This document shows positions 1 through 6,529 of a stretch of DNA of 13,724 nt, piece after piece. Location of the stretch: assembly GCA_900766575.1 (NCBI GenBank), contig CAAFVW010000021.1:1-13724 (forward strand), written 5' to 3'. This DNA is from Lachnospiraceae bacterium (lineage in GTDB: Bacteria > Bacillota > Clostridia > Lachnospirales > Lachnospiraceae). The position numbers were made by a program, and so were the translations under genes. Below the pieces are notes generated by a model. The model saw only the letters and a list, made by a program, of their open reading frames with translations, had not been told where the DNA came from and made no database searches. The first letter of the stretch is position 1, and each line of letters begins with the position of its first letter.

Positions 1-94
1 CAAGCATTGCGCCTCTGTCAAGAGTTCCGTCAGGATTGAATTTAACACCGCCCTTGGTATCGGGCACCTGCTTAATACAAACAACAATCTTCAT
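1..94 (-). CDS. etfB: Electron transfer flavoprotein beta subunit, N-terminal fragment
   Basis: Only the first 31 codons are in the window; the gene runs off the left edge. The visible protein starts MKIVVCIKQVPDTKGGVKF, the standard opening of EtfB, including the conserved VCIKQVPDT stretch. EtfB pairs with EtfA to form the flavoprotein that passes electrons between NADH, ferredoxin and butyryl-CoA dehydrogenase. A ribosome site AAGGAGAA lies at 101-108, seven bases before the ATG. It follows bcd by 53 bases with no terminator, so it belongs to the butyryl-CoA operon, and etfA is expected next, outside the window. Identity is secure from the N-terminus and the operon position, but nothing can be said about the rest of the protein. 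Confidence 0.93.
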   Translation of the reverse strand, partial: MKIVVCIKQVPDTKGGVKFNPDGTLDRGAML

Positions 95-147
95 TGTATT
101 TTCTCCTTACTTTTCTAATAAAATTTCCGACAAATGCCTGTTTTTGC

Positions 148-1314
148 TTATTTCAGCAGATCTGCGGAGATAACCATTCTCTGAACTTCGGAAGTACCCT
201 CGTAGATTTCTGTGATCTTTGCATCACGCATCATACGCTCAACTTCGTACTCTCTGATGTAACCGTAACCACCGTGGAGCTGAACAGCCTTGGTAGTAAC
301 TTCCATAGCAACCTCAGCAGCATACAGCTTCGCCATAGCAGCTTCTACAGAGTAAGAGATCTTAGGATTGGTCTTGTACTCATCCTTCTTGCGTGCAGCC
401 TTGTATACCAGCATCTTGGCAGCTTCCACCTTGGTAGCCATATCAGCCAGCTGGAACTGTGTGTTCTGGAATCCGGAAATAGACTTTCCGAACTGCTTTC
501 TCTCTTTGGTGTAAGCAACGGTTCTCTCCAGAGCACCCTCTGCAATACCCAAAGCCTGAGAAGCGATACCGATACGTCCGCCATCCAGAGTGTGCATTGC
601 GATCTTGAAGCCTGCGCCCTGCTTACCAAGCATATTCTCCTTGGGGATACGGCAGTCTGTGAAGATCAGCTCATATGTGGAAGAACCCTTGATACCCATC
701 TTCTTTTCCTTCGTACCGAAGGTAAATCCAGGAGTACCTTTCTCAACGATAAAGGAAGAGATCTCCTTCATCTTTCTGCCTCTCTTCTCTACCACGCCGG
801 TAACAGCGATAACGATATATACATCAGCCTCTTTACCATTGGTAATGAAGCACTTGGAACCATTGATTACCCATTCGTCGCCGTCCAGTACAGCCTTGGT
901 CTGCTGACCCTGTGCGTCAGTACCTGCGCCGGGCTCGGTCAGACCGAAAGCACCGACCTTACGGCCGCTTGCCAGATCGGGAACATATTTCTGCTTCTGC
1001 TCTTCGGTACCGAAGGTCATGATAGGATCGATACACAGAGAGGTATGTGCGGAAACGATAACGCCTGTGGTTGCGCAAACCTTGGAAAGCTCCTCAACGC
1101 ACATAGCATAGGTCAGGGTATCGCATCCCTGTCCGCCGTACTCCTTGGGAACGGGAATTCCCATGAAGCCGTACTTAGCCATCTTCTCTACGGTCTCTCT
1201 GGGAAAAGTTTCGGTCTCGTCAACTTCCTGTGCAAGAGGTTTTACTTCGTTCTCGGCGAACTCTTTGAAAAGCTGTCTCGCCATCTCATGCTCTTTGGAT
1301 AATGTAAAATCCAT
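148..1314 (-). CDS. bcd: Butyryl-CoA dehydrogenase (short-chain acyl-CoA dehydrogenase)
   Basis: 388 residues, the usual size for the family (about 380). It reduces crotonyl-CoA to butyryl-CoA; with EtfAB this is the flavin-based bifurcating step that can also reduce ferredoxin. The acyl-CoA dehydrogenase fold is complete: N-terminal helical domain, the FGLTEPGAGTDA flavin/substrate segment near residues 123-134, the ERKQFGKSISGFQ helix in the C-terminal half, LHGGYGYIREYEVERMMRD, and the catalytic glutamate in EIYEGTSE (Glu372). The ribosome site GGAGGA is at 1324-1329, nine bases from the ATG. It lies between hbd (82 bases upstream) and etfB (53 bases downstream). A long open frame on the opposite strand (94-1302) is a codon-bias shadow. 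I see no missing residue or frameshift. Confidence 0.96.
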   Translation of the reverse strand: MDFTLSKEHEMARQLFKEFAENEVKPLAQEVDETETFPRETVEKMAKYGFMGIPVPKEYGGQGCDTLTYAMCVEELSKVCATTGVIVSAHTSLCIDPIMTFGTEEQKQKYVPDLASGRKVGAFGLTEPGAGTDAQGQQTKAVLDGDEWVINGSKCFITNGKEADVYIVIAVTGVVEKRGRKMKEISSFIVEKGTPGFTFGTKEKKMGIKGSSTYELIFTDCRIPKENMLGKQGAGFKIAMHTLDGGRIGIASQALGIAEGALERTVAYTKERKQFGKSISGFQNTQFQLADMATKVEAAKMLVYKAARKKDEYKTNPKISYSVEAAMAKLYAAEVAMEVTTKAVQLHGGYGYIREYEVERMMRDAKITEIYEGTSEVQRMVISADLLK

Positions 1315-1344
1315 GATGTTTCATCCTCCATTATTTATATTGGT

Positions 1345-1372
1345 GCAGCTATCCAGAACTCTGAATAGCTGC
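1345..1372 (-). other. Intercistronic stem-loop between hbd and bcd
   Basis: On the minus strand the arms GCAGCTATTCAG and CTGGATAGCTGC pair over 12 positions (one G-U) around the loop AGTT. No U-tract follows; the next bases are ACCAATATAAATAATGG and then the bcd ribosome site. So it does not look like an intrinsic terminator. It is more likely an RNA processing or stability element inside the operon transcript. The pairing is seen directly; the role is inferred. Confidence 0.75.
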
Positions 1373-1396
1373 TTCATTAATTATCGTACAAAATGA

Positions 1397-2269
1397 TTAC
1401 TGTGCATCTACCGGAGTCTTGGTGCGGTCTGCATTGTATACATAGAAGCCCTTACCGGTCTTCACACCCAGGTTGCCGCCGCGAACCATCTTACGGATCA
1501 GAGGGCATGCACGATACTTGCTGTCACCTGTCTCATTGTACAGTACATCCATGATAGCAAGGCAGATATCCAGTCCTACGAAATCGCCCAGCTCCAGGGG
1601 TCCCATGGGATGATTAGCACCCAGCTTCATAGCTGCATCGATGCCTGCGATATCAGATACACCTTCCATCTTGATGAAAGCTGCTTCGTTGATCATAGGG
1701 ATCAGGATACGGTTAACAACAAAGCCTGCTGCCTCGTTTACCTGTACGGGAGTCTTGCCGATCTCCTCAGAGATCTTCTTGATGGTGTCTACGGTCTCAG
1801 CGGGAGTATTCACACCTGCGATTACCTCAACCAGTTTCATGCGGTCCGCGGGATTGAAGAAATGCATACCGATCAGAGGACGGGTCAGACCATTACCGAT
1901 CTCAGTGATGGAAAGGCTGGAGGTATTGGAAGCGAATACACACTCAGGCTTGCAGATCTTGTCCAACTCACCAAAGGTTGTCTTCTTTACTTCCATATTT
2001 TCGAAAGCTGCTTCTACGATCAGATCGCAGTCTGCACACAGATCTTCCTTCAGACCCGGAGTGATCTTGGCTACGATAGCGTCAACTGCTTCCTGAGTCA
2101 TTTTTCCTTTTTCTACCAGTCTTGCATAACCCTTCTGGATCTTAGCCTTGCCGCCGTCAGCCCACTCCTGCTTGATATCGCAGAGAGCTACTTCATATCC
2201 GTCTACCTGAGCAAATGCTTTTGCAATGCCCTGTCCCATAGTACCTGCACCGATAATACCTACTTTCAT
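1397..2269 (-). CDS. hbd: 3-hydroxybutyryl-CoA dehydrogenase
   Basis: 290 residues, family-typical. It reduces acetoacetyl-CoA to 3-hydroxybutyryl-CoA with NAD(P)H. The N-terminal Rossmann motif GAGTMGQG is at residues 7-14. The catalytic set is present: Ser117 in SNTSSLS, His136 in GMHFFNP and Glu148 in KLVEVI, followed by the C-terminal helical dimer domain with NHPMGPLELGDFVGLD. The Ser-His spacing is 19 residues, against 21 in the human enzyme, because the loop reads RPLIGMH where many relatives have RPDKVIGMH. I believe this is a normal variant in gut Clostridia. The ribosome site CAGGAGGA at 2276-2283 gives a clear start. It sits 33 bases after crt and 82 bases before bcd, in the same operon. 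Confidence 0.96.
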   Translation of the reverse strand: MKVGIIGAGTMGQGIAKAFAQVDGYEVALCDIKQEWADGGKAKIQKGYARLVEKGKMTQEAVDAIVAKITPGLKEDLCADCDLIVEAAFENMEVKKTTFGELDKICKPECVFASNTSSLSITEIGNGLTRPLIGMHFFNPADRMKLVEVIAGVNTPAETVDTIKKISEEIGKTPVQVNEAAGFVVNRILIPMINEAAFIKMEGVSDIAGIDAAMKLGANHPMGPLELGDFVGLDICLAIMDVLYNETGDSKYRACPLIRKMVRGGNLGVKTGKGFYVYNADRTKTPVDAQ

Positions 2270-2302
2270 GGTAAATCCTCCTGATTTTATATATAATAAT
2301 TA

Positions 2303-3127
2303 TTATTTGTTCTGGAAAGGCTCTTTTACCTTCTCCTTGCTCTTGTCAAGGAAGAAAGCCATACCGTACTTCTGATCTTCTGTCTCAAAGCAGTCACCGA
2401 ACAGTTTCTCTTCGATGGCTACGGCCTGATCCATATCTGCATCCAGACCTTCGTTGATTGCCTTCTTGCAGTTGCGTACTGCGATAGGAGCGTTCTTGGC
2501 GATGGTTGCTGCCATCTTCTGTGCTGCTGCCAGCATTACTTCCTGTGCGCTCTTTACAACATTGCCGTCTGCATCCACTTCAGCGCTGTACACTTCGTTT
2601 ACCAGACCGATTCTGTATGCCTCTGCTGCCTTAATATTGCGAGCGGTGTAGATCATCTGTTTTGCCATGCCTGCACCTACCAGACGTGCCAGTCTCTGAG
2701 TGCCGCCGAAACCGGGGGTGATTCCCAGACCTACTTCCGGCTGTCCGAATACTGCATTGTCAGAACAGATTCTGATATCACAGCTCATGGAAATCTCGCA
2801 TCCGCCGCCCAGTGCGAAGCCGTTGACTGCTGCGATCACGGGAATGGGGAATGTCTCGATCTTGCGGAATACATCATTACCCTTCTTACCGAATGCCTCA
2901 CCCTCTGCCTTGGTCAGGCTGCTCATCTCTCCGATGTCTGCACCTGCCACGAAGGACTTGGCACCTGCACCGGTGATGATCAGGCAGCGAACCGTTGCCA
3001 GATCTACTGCATCCAGTGTAGCGTTCAATTCATCCAACACCTGAGAATTCAGGGCATTCAATGCCTTTTCACGGTTGATGGTGATGGTTGCCACATTGCC
3101 ATTCTGCTCATACAAAATGTAATCCAT
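2303..3127 (-). CDS. crt: 3-hydroxybutyryl-CoA dehydratase (crotonase)
   Basis: 274 residues, slightly longer than the usual 260 or so. It dehydrates 3-hydroxybutyryl-CoA to crotonyl-CoA. The enoyl-CoA hydratase core is intact: the CoA/oxyanion segment FVAGADIGEM (residues 59-68), NGFALGGGCE with catalytic Glu111, and FGQPEVGLGITPGFGGTQ with catalytic Glu131. An extra stretch of about 13 residues (roughly 181-193, SAEVDADGNVVKS) follows GLVNEVY compared with the clostridial enzymes I remember, and the C-terminus has a Lys/Glu-rich tail ending KVKEPFQNK. The ribosome site is a modest TGAGGT eight bases before the ATG. It follows thl after 89 bases that contain a stem-loop, and precedes hbd by 33 bases. 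Confidence 0.95.
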   Translation of the reverse strand: MDYILYEQNGNVATITINREKALNALNSQVLDELNATLDAVDLATVRCLIITGAGAKSFVAGADIGEMSSLTKAEGEAFGKKGNDVFRKIETFPIPVIAAVNGFALGGGCEISMSCDIRICSDNAVFGQPEVGLGITPGFGGTQRLARLVGAGMAKQMIYTARNIKAAEAYRIGLVNEVYSAEVDADGNVVKSAQEVMLAAAQKMAATIAKNAPIAVRNCKKAINEGLDADMDQAVAIEEKLFGDCFETEDQKYGMAFFLDKSKEKVKEPFQNK

Positions 3128-3176
3128 GTTTTTACCTCATTTCACATTTCAATTTGTGTTTTTCAAACCACACTAA

Positions 3177-3197
3177 GGCGATAGATATTCTACCGCC
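3177..3197 (-). other. Intercistronic stem-loop between thl and crt
   Basis: On the minus strand GGCGGTAGA and TCTATCGCC pair over nine positions (one G-U) around the loop ATA. The bases after it, TTAGTGTGG, are not a U-tract, so a terminator is unlikely. It lies about 20 bases after the thl stop. It may mark an mRNA processing point or protect the upstream 3' end. Confidence 0.6.
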
Positions 3198-3216
3198 CCA
3201 GCGAATTGTTATTTTA

Positions 3217-4401
3217 TTAGTCCTCGATCTTAACGATGGTGGAGCAGCCCATACCACCGCCGATGCACAGAGTAGCCAGACCTGTCTTGGCGCCTCTTGC
3301 CTGCATCTCATGCAGCAGAGTTACCAGGATACGGCATCCGGAAGCTCCTACGGGATGACCCAGAGCGATAGCGCCGCCGTTGGGATTCAGCTGCTTCTCT
3401 ACATCAATGCCCAGTTCCTTACCAACTGCTACGGACTGTGCTGCAAATGCTTCATTTGCCTCGATGATATCGAATTCTTCGATCTTCATTCCGGTCTTAG
3501 CCATTACCTTCTTGGTAGAAGCTACAGGGCCAATACCCATAACCTCAGGACGAACGCCTGCCAGAGCGCCTGCTACGAAAGTAGCCATAGGCTTAACGCC
3601 CAACTCCTTAGCCTTCTCTTCACTCATAACAACGATAGCTGCTGCACCATCGTTGATACCGGAAGCGTTACCTGCGGTAACGAATCCGCCGGGATTGATA
3701 GCGCGAAGCTTAGCCAGACCTTCAATAGTAGATCCGTGACGAGGACCTTCATCGGTATCAAAGATGATGGTTTCTTTCTTTTTCTTTACTTCAACGGGAA
3801 CGATCTCTGCCTTGAAAGCACCGTTCTTCTGAGCTTCTTCCGCCTTTAACTGGCTCTTTAATGCGAACTCATCCAGCTCTTCACGGGTAAGTCCCCACTC
3901 TTCGCAGATATTGTCTGCGGTCTTGATCATATGATAATCATTGAAAGCATCCCAAAGTGCATCTTTGATCATGGTATCAACCATGGTTGCGTTACCCATA
4001 CGATATCCGTAACGTCCCTGAGGAATTGCATAAGGAGCCATGGACATATTCTCCATACCACCTGCCACTACGATGTCTGCATCACCAGCCATGATCATCT
4101 GTGCTGCCTGGTTTACACAGTTCAGACCGGAACCACATACCACGTTCATGGTAACTGCGGGAACTTCGATGGGAAGTCCTGCCTTGATGGCAGCCTGACG
4201 TGCTACGTTCTGTCCCTGGCCAGCCTGGATGACACATCCCATATATACCTGGTCAACTGCTTCGGGAGCAACGCCTGCTCTCTTCAGAGCCTCCTTGATT
4301 ACGATTGCGCCCAGCTCCGGTGCAGGAGTTGTGCTTAAGGTTCCACCCATAGTACCGATTGCGGTACGGCAAGCGCCTGCTAATACAACTTTCTTTGCCA
4401 T
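3217..4401 (-). CDS. thl: Acetyl-CoA C-acetyltransferase (thiolase)
   Basis: 394 residues from the chosen ATG, normal for biosynthetic thiolases. It condenses two acetyl-CoA to acetoacetyl-CoA, the first step toward butyrate. Catalytic residues are all visible: nucleophile Cys89 in NVVCGSGLNC, His349 in ALGHPVGASG and Cys379 in LCIGGGMGCS. The frame is open five codons further, to a GTG at 4414-4416, but that GTG overlaps the ribosome site GGAGG at 4410-4414, which sits eight bases before the ATG at 4401. The ATG start (MAKKVVLAGACRTAIG) is therefore preferred. It is the first gene of the butyryl-CoA operon, with the promoter at 4485-4513. No acetyl/butyryl-CoA transferase or butyrate kinase gene is in the window, so the last step of butyrate release is encoded elsewhere. 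Confidence 0.96.
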   Translation of the reverse strand: MAKKVVLAGACRTAIGTMGGTLSTTPAPELGAIVIKEALKRAGVAPEAVDQVYMGCVIQAGQGQNVARQAAIKAGLPIEVPAVTMNVVCGSGLNCVNQAAQMIMAGDADIVVAGGMENMSMAPYAIPQGRYGYRMGNATMVDTMIKDALWDAFNDYHMIKTADNICEEWGLTREELDEFALKSQLKAEEAQKNGAFKAEIVPVEVKKKKETIIFDTDEGPRHGSTIEGLAKLRAINPGGFVTAGNASGINDGAAAIVVMSEEKAKELGVKPMATFVAGALAGVRPEVMGIGPVASTKKVMAKTGMKIEEFDIIEANEAFAAQSVAVGKELGIDVEKQLNPNGGAIALGHPVGASGCRILVTLLHEMQARGAKTGLATLCIGGGMGCSTIVKIED

Positions 4402-4409
4402 TTGTTTGT

Positions 4410-4414
4410 CCTCC
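4410..4414 (-). promoter_or_regulatory. Ribosome binding site that fixes the thl start
   Basis: GGAGG eight bases upstream of the ATG at 4401. It overlaps the upstream in-frame GTG, which therefore cannot be served by it. Confidence 0.9.
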
Positions 4415-4454
4415 ACTTTTTTGTTTTCGTTTGGTTTGCTTTCTGAAATGTAGA

Positions 4455-4472
4455 TTGTTATTTTTTTATCAT
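4455..4472 (+). promoter_or_regulatory. Second candidate Rex-type operator, downstream of the thl start site
   Basis: The plus strand reads TTGTTATTTTTTTATCAT. Compared with the clostridial Rex consensus TTGTTAA-N4-TTAACAA it matches 11 of 14 fixed positions. Its first 13 bases repeat, inverted, the core of the upstream candidate at 4524-4536. It lies in the predicted 5' leader between short arms (TGAAATG at 4444-4450 and CATTTCA at 4470-4476) that could also form an RNA stem. It is weaker than the upstream site and partly explained by T-richness. Confidence 0.4.
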
Positions 4473-4484
4473 TTCACTGTTCCC

Positions 4485-4513
4485 ATTTTAACATAGGGAA
4501 ATCTGTTTTGCAA
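4485..4513 (-). promoter_or_regulatory. Sigma-A promoter of the thl-crt-hbd-bcd-etfB operon
   Basis: On the minus strand, -35 TTGCAA (4508-4513), a 17-base spacer, and -10 TAAAAT (4485-4490) preceded by TG in the extended -10 position. The start is predicted near 4478, giving a leader of about 77 bases. It is the best promoter-like pair upstream of thl. Confidence 0.8.
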
Positions 4514-4518
4514 TGCTT

Positions 4519-4536
4519 TTGTCAAAAAAATAACAA
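4519..4536 (-). promoter_or_regulatory. Candidate Rex-type operator just upstream of the thl -35 box
   Basis: The minus strand reads TTGTTATTTTTTTGACAA, an 18-base near-palindrome matching 12 of 14 fixed positions of the clostridial Rex consensus TTGTTAA-N4-TTAACAA. It ends five bases from the -35 box. Rex, which senses NADH/NAD+, is known to control thl and crt-bcd-etf-hbd in Clostridium, so both the site and the gene fit. No rex gene is in the window. Confidence 0.6.
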
Positions 4537-4557
4537 AATAACAAATGAAATTTTTAT

Positions 4558-4577
4558 AAATCAGAATTCTCTGATTT
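4558..4577. repeat. Palindrome across the stop codon of the M23 peptidase gene
   Basis: Arms AAATCAGA and TCTGATTT pair perfectly over eight bases around a four-base centre. The M23 stop codon lies inside. On the minus strand it is followed by ATAAAAATTT, a poor U-tract. It may act as a weak 3' end for the M23 transcript; no better terminator is visible before the thl promoter. Confidence 0.4.
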
Positions 4578-5601
4578 TTGTGGTGCGCATCCACTCTTTT
4601 GTTCCCTCGATCTTCTGTACTTTCTGCGTGTGTTTTGCCAGGAATCTGGTCAGCGGGTACACGTCAATCCAGATCTCATTGTCGCTCTCCTTCTGTGTCT
4701 CATCGAAGACCAGCTCCAGCCCCCAGTGCAGATGTGTTACCTCTATATTATTGACATTTTCCTTTGTACTGTACCCCGTATGCCCCATATAACCAATCAC
4801 ATCCCCTGCCGTCACCACGCTGCCTTCTTCCAGGCCTTCGGCATAGGGGTAATTCTGCCGCAGGTGTGCGTAATAGTAGTAGCGTTTCTTATCAAAGCTG
4901 CGAATGCCGATCCGCCAGCCTCCGTACTGATTCCATCCTAGGGCTTCCACCGTGCCGGACTCAATAGCGACGATCGGGGTACCGACAAGTCCTACCATAT
5001 CATGTCCCAGATGTCTTCTCTGATATCCATAGCTTCTTCCGGCTCCAAAATCATCATAATGCGTATAATCAAAACCTCTTGCTATGGGACAGTATCCTTT
5101 CAGACCATACTTTTTCTGCCAGCTGCTCTGCCCGTCTTCTCCGACGGTCTCCACCTCATATTCTCCTACCAGTCCTCCCAATGCCGCACTGTAGGCCTCC
5201 AGATAATAGGAATAATACTTCATGCCTCCGGTCATTTCGTCCATTTCTGCCTCGCCATCTGCAAACTTCCCGGCTGCCTCATTCAGGATCTTCAAAGCCT
5301 TTTTATCAAACTCTCCGCCGGTTCGGGCCGCAGTATAGGCCAATAGCGGAATCCACTCCACATGCCTCCCGGTTTCAAAAGTATTCACATCCCAATCATA
5401 GGCCTGGCATAGAGCTTCGTAAGATACCGTGAAATCCACCCATTTGATATAGTCCTTTCCAGCGGCAGTGGCAGCGGTAACCACCGCCTGTTCCGCTTCC
5501 TCCGCGCGATTTGCTGTTCTGAGTAAAAATACTCCCATCATGATAAATAAAAGGAGTACCTCTATCCGGATTCCTGTCCGCAATCTGTTTTCCCTGTTCA
5601 T
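4561..5601 (-). CDS. Membrane-anchored M23 (LytM/lysostaphin-type) metallopeptidase
   Basis: 346 residues. A basic N-terminus and one membrane segment (about 13-28) suggest export with an N-terminal anchor. Residues 50-150 form a Tyr/Ala-rich helical domain of unknown role. The C-terminal M23 domain (about 170-320) has all expected zinc and catalytic residues: His197 and Asp201 in HLGHD, His246 in YYYYAHL, and His290/His292 in THLHWG. It should therefore be an active endopeptidase, probably cutting peptidoglycan cross-links; a role in sporulation or division cannot be decided. The start is not ideal: AAGGAGGAAC lies about 21 bases upstream and only AGGG is at normal distance, yet a TAG directly before the ATG rules out an earlier in-frame start. 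It follows hpf after a terminator and 150 bases; no convincing promoter was found there. Confidence 0.88.
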   Translation of the reverse strand: MNRENRLRTGIRIEVLLLFIMMGVFLLRTANRAEEAEQAVVTAATAAGKDYIKWVDFTVSYEALCQAYDWDVNTFETGRHVEWIPLLAYTAARTGGEFDKKALKILNEAAGKFADGEAEMDEMTGGMKYYSYYLEAYSAALGGLVGEYEVETVGEDGQSSWQKKYGLKGYCPIARGFDYTHYDDFGAGRSYGYQRRHLGHDMVGLVGTPIVAIESGTVEALGWNQYGGWRIGIRSFDKKRYYYYAHLRQNYPYAEGLEEGSVVTAGDVIGYMGHTGYSTKENVNNIEVTHLHWGLELVFDETQKESDNEIWIDVYPLTRFLAKHTQKVQKIEGTKEWMRTTKIREF

Positions 5602-5686
5602 CTATCTGCCCTGCCCCTTGTTCCTCCTTACAGGTTATGTATTTGATTTTTCCGGTATTCTGGCAATTCGAAAATCTCCGGGCATG

Positions 5687-5718
5687 AAAACAGCCCGCCG
5701 GAAACTCCGACAGGCTGT
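5687..5718 (-). terminator. Intrinsic terminator of hpf
   Basis: On the minus strand ACAGCCTGTCGGA pairs with TCCGGCGGGCTGT (13 pairs, two G-U) around GTT, followed by TTTT. It starts 34 bases after the hpf stop codon. The U-tract is short, so some readthrough into the M23 gene is possible. Confidence 0.75.
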
Positions 5719-5751
5719 AAATTTGTTCTTATTCCATTTTATTATGTAGTT

Positions 5752-6279
5752 TTATACTTCCGGCTCGATCAGTCCGTAGGTATCTCCCTTTCTCTTATAC
5801 ACTACGTTTACCTGATCGGTCTCTGCATTGCAGAATACGAAGAAGCTGTGTCCCAACAGTTCCATCTGGATGCAGGCATCCTCAGGATACATAGGCTTAA
5901 TATCGAACTTCTTGGTACGAACAATCTTGATCTCGTCATCATCTGTGTAGTCATTCTCTACATATGCTTTACTGAATGAAGCTGCCGCCTGCTGCTTGTC
6001 AACGATCTTGTTCTTATACTTTTTCAGCTGTCTCTCAATGATCTCTTCCACCAGATCAATGGATACATACATATCGTTGCTTACCTGCTCTGAACGGATA
6101 ATGCTTCCTTTTACCGGAATGGTCACTTCAATTTTCTGACGCTCTTTTTCAACGCTTAACGTTACATGTACTTCTGTATCGGGATTGAAATACTTGTCCA
6201 GCTTGCCAATCTTTTCCTCCACTGCTGCTCTTAATCCTGGTGTAACTTCGATGTTTCTGCCAACAATAATAAACTTCAT
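5752..6279 (-). CDS. hpf: Long-form ribosome hibernation promoting factor
   Basis: 175 residues, in the long-form range. It binds the 30S subunit in slow growth and pairs ribosomes into inactive 100S dimers. The N-terminal S30AE domain (1-92) starts MKFIIVGRNIEVTPGLRAAV. A charged linker (93-118) leads to the C-terminal dimerisation domain (119-175) with the hallmark KKFDIKPMYPEDACIQME, LLGHSFFVF and VVYKRKGDTYGLIEPE. An upstream in-frame TTG and ATG exist (to 6297), but the ribosome site GGAAGG at 6290-6295 fits the ATG at 6279 and overlaps the longer start, so the shorter form is preferred. It has its own promoter (6349-6378) and terminator. In many Firmicutes secA or prfB is nearby; neither is here. 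Confidence 0.95.
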   Translation of the reverse strand: MKFIIVGRNIEVTPGLRAAVEEKIGKLDKYFNPDTEVHVTLSVEKERQKIEVTIPVKGSIIRSEQVSNDMYVSIDLVEEIIERQLKKYKNKIVDKQQAAASFSKAYVENDYTDDDEIKIVRTKKFDIKPMYPEDACIQMELLGHSFFVFCNAETDQVNVVYKRKGDTYGLIEPEV

Positions 6280-6289
6280 GCTGATCATC

Positions 6290-6295
6290 CCTTCC
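6290..6295 (-). promoter_or_regulatory. Ribosome binding site that fixes the hpf start
   Basis: GGAAGG ten bases before the ATG at 6279. It overlaps the alternative upstream start region, so the 175-residue form is favoured over 181. Confidence 0.7.
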
Positions 6296-6306
6296 AAGTA
6301 TTTATT

Positions 6307-6334
6307 TACAAGGTTTTATGTAGCATCCCTTGTA
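6307..6334 (-). other. Possible stem-loop in the hpf 5' leader
   Basis: TACAAGG (on the minus strand) and CCTTGTA pair over seven bases around a 14-base loop, between the predicted transcription start near 6342 and the ribosome site. It is too weak to call a riboswitch. Confidence 0.3.
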
Positions 6335-6348
6335 TTTATTGTATAGTC

Positions 6349-6378
6349 ATTATAGCACAATAGCACAGCTTTTTGCAA
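6349..6378 (-). promoter_or_regulatory. Sigma-A promoter of hpf
   Basis: On the minus strand, -35 TTGCAA (6373-6378), an 18-base spacer, and a perfect -10 TATAAT (6349-6354) preceded by TG (extended -10). The start is predicted near 6342. The -35 box is identical to that of the thl promoter. Confidence 0.85.
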
Positions 6379-6404
6379 CAATTTAAGAAGTTTTTTACTT
6401 GTTT

Positions 6405-6423
6405 TTGACATTCTGTATGTCAA
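6405..6423. repeat. Operator-like palindrome upstream of the hpf promoter
   Basis: TTGACAT and ATGTCAA form perfect seven-base arms around TCTGT. The centre lies about 36 bases upstream of the hpf -35 box, a plausible activator position. Each arm contains TTGACA, but I find no matching -10 box at the right distance on either strand. Confidence 0.5.
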
Positions 6424-6529
6424 CTTAAAAATCGACAAAACCTGTCATTTTTTTATTTTTATTACATGTTCACAAAACACTTGTTCCTGTTTTTTCGTAT
6501 ATTCCCAGCTTTTGAAGTATGTTTTTTCC

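Noticed and set aside
94..1302. 402-codon open frame on the plus strand opposite bcd
   Set aside because: It mirrors bcd exactly, lacks a ribosome site, and its protein is low-complexity Leu/Ser/Cys; it arises from codon bias in a highly expressed gene. The same holds for frames at 1610-2284 and 3088-3849.
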